A DNA stretch of 5,818 nucleotides from Prevotella sp. CAG:924 (GTDB lineage: Bacteria; Bacteroidota; Bacteroidia; Bacteroidales; Bacteroidaceae). A program made the position numbers and the translations under genes. The stretch is taken from the NCBI GenBank assembly GCA_000431975.1, contig HF988590.1:1-5818 (forward strand), read 5' to 3'. The notes beneath the pieces are model-generated. The model saw only the letters and a program-made list of their open reading frames with translations. It searched no databases and had not been told where the DNA came from. Each line of letters begins with the position of its first letter. Positions within the stretch are counted from its first letter, which is position 1. Shown piece by piece: positions 4,921-5,818 of the stretch.

Positions 4921-5818
4921 TTCTTCGTCATTTTAACATACAAATTAAACAAACATTCAAGACGTTCTTCGTCCGAGGTAAAAGGTTCAAGGCGATAGCA
5001 ACGTTCTACAGCGAGGTCAAGCCGATGATGTGCGTCCTTTAAATCATCAGGCATTGTTTCCGGATTATACATTTCTCCAAGGGTCATATCAAAATGTTGG
5101 TCACGAATATCTAATATCCCTTGTGCTAATTTTATTAATTGCTTTTTTTGTTTTTCATTAATTGATGGAAAGGGAAAAGAATCATAAACTAAATTAGAGT
5201 AACGATATCGAGTTTCTAATTTCCCTCCTATGGTTTTTAACCAAAGTGTATGCATATTATTTGATAAAACTGCGAATACAAATAAATCAGCTCCATATAC
5301 GACTTGCGTTGCATCAGATGCGATTGTGTTCGAATCTACAAATCCAATAGGTATGTAATTTCTACGTTCAGATGACACACGAGGTACCAATAATGCAACA
5401 CCTTCTTGATGAGCACGTTGTTTAAATAAATATGGCATATCTGCATATTTTTGTGTAGAAAGAGCCTTACTCTTTAGCCTAAATTCACGAACTGAATTTA
5501 TCCTTTCTTTTATAGGTTTTATTTTCAAAGCATCTGATAATCCCTGTTTGGTTATCCATAAACAATAACGAATTTCTCCATTAATAAAGCTATCAGCACC
5601 TTGATATTTTTTTATAAAATGAATAGCGTTAGGATAATCTTTTATTATGGTATCACGCTCTGCGGGAGTTAAAATTAAAAAACCGCCATCTGTTGCTTTA
5701 TTCCCGAATACCATTTTGGGTAATCCTGAAATAGATCGCTCCATTCTTTTTACAATAATTTCAGGAGCGGGCAAAAGATAACCATTGGCGAATTCAAGCA
5801 GCAAGTGCAAATTTATAG
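4917..5818 (-). CDS. MmeI-like DNA methyltransferase, C-terminal part with target recognition domain
   Basis: The reading frame is open to the right edge, so about 300 C-terminal residues are visible and the true start lies outside. The TTG at 5808-5810 is an internal Leu codon, preceded in frame by Ile-Asn. Counting from that Leu, the segment holds the signatures of the MmeI-type target recognition domain: RYCLW (81-85), SSERRNYIPIGF (146-157), LSNNMHTLW (182-190) and RYS...SFPFP (203-215). The conserved helical tail MPDDLKDAHHRLDLAVERCY (253-272) follows. The family transfers a methyl group to adenine N6 in an asymmetric target. The SAM-binding and NPPY motifs, and any N-terminal nuclease domain, would lie beyond the edge and cannot be checked here. 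It is the modification and probably the recognition subunit of the cluster. Its stop codon overlaps the start of the next gene. Confidence 0.9.
   Translation of the reverse strand, partial: INLHLLLEFANGYLLPAPEIIVKRMERSISGLPKMVFGNKATDGGFLILTPAERDTIIKDYPNAIHFIKKYQGADSFINGEIRYCLWITKQGLSDALKIKPIKERINSVREFRLKSKALSTQKYADMPYLFKQRAHQEGVALLVPRVSSERRNYIPIGFVDSNTIASDATQVVYGADLFVFAVLSNNMHTLWLKTIGGKLETRYRYSNLVYDSFPFPSINEKQKKQLIKLAQGILDIRDQHFDMTLGEMYNPETMPDDLKDAHHRLDLAVERCYRLEPFTSDEERLECLFNLYVKMTKK

Noticed and set aside
3540..4925. Shared ACGAA(G)AAATG at the methylase end and the helicase start as target duplication flanking the cassette
   Set aside because: The match is short, imperfect and made of common AT-rich coding and ribosome-binding sequence, so it does not prove an insertion boundary.
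5808..5810. TTG start codon for a separate 297-residue protein
   Set aside because: The frame stays open upstream to the window edge, and the sequence begins in the middle of an MmeI-like recognition region, so it is an internal Leu codon.
1..5818. CRISPR array, tRNA or rRNA genes, insertion sequence
   Set aside because: No regularly spaced repeats, cloverleaf-like segment, ribosomal RNA stretch or recognisable transposase was found on either strand.

Overview
The window is about 5.8 kb of AT-rich bacterial DNA. The lack of strong Shine-Dalgarno sites and the protein families seen suggest a Bacteroidetes host, though this is an inference with no marker gene to confirm it. Almost all of it is one minus-strand gene cluster that reads from the right edge to the left. 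In order of transcription it holds: the C-terminal third of an MmeI-like adenine DNA methyltransferase (4917-5818, cut by the window edge); a 187-residue protein with an HEPN-like R-N-x3-H motif (4357-4920); a 227-residue protein with two membrane segments (3630-4313); a 657-residue superfamily 2 DEFH-box helicase (1575-3548); and a 398-residue GIY-YIG nuclease of the T5orf172 type (382-1578). A hairpin at 312-364 probably ends the transcript. A plus-strand reading frame (3-233), open at the left edge, converges on it.

The methylase, helicase and nuclease together look like a split restriction-modification system. The methylase would mark host DNA and carry the target recognition domain. The helicase supplies ATP-driven DNA translocation but has no nuclease domain that I can see. 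The GIY-YIG protein supplies the cut. Helicase and nuclease are joined by a 4-base ATGA stop/start overlap, as expected for subunits of one machine.

The two middle genes stand apart. They are about 22-30% G+C in the lines I counted, against about 35-55% in the helicase and nuclease. They sit between modification and restriction genes, and the first of them overlaps the methylase stop codon by the same ATGA arrangement. An HEPN-like candidate RNase plus a small membrane protein nested in a restriction operon recalls the PrrC anticodon nuclease nested in a type I hsd operon. I infer a second, possibly abortive, defence layer guarding the restriction system. This pair is the best candidate here for something not yet described.

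Other points of note are a base-composition step inside the methylase that suggests exchange of the target recognition domain, an echo of the helicase ribosome-binding/start region 49 bases upstream of it, and a repeated L-E-x-I-x-x-D-P-L-x-A-D motif in the nuclease.
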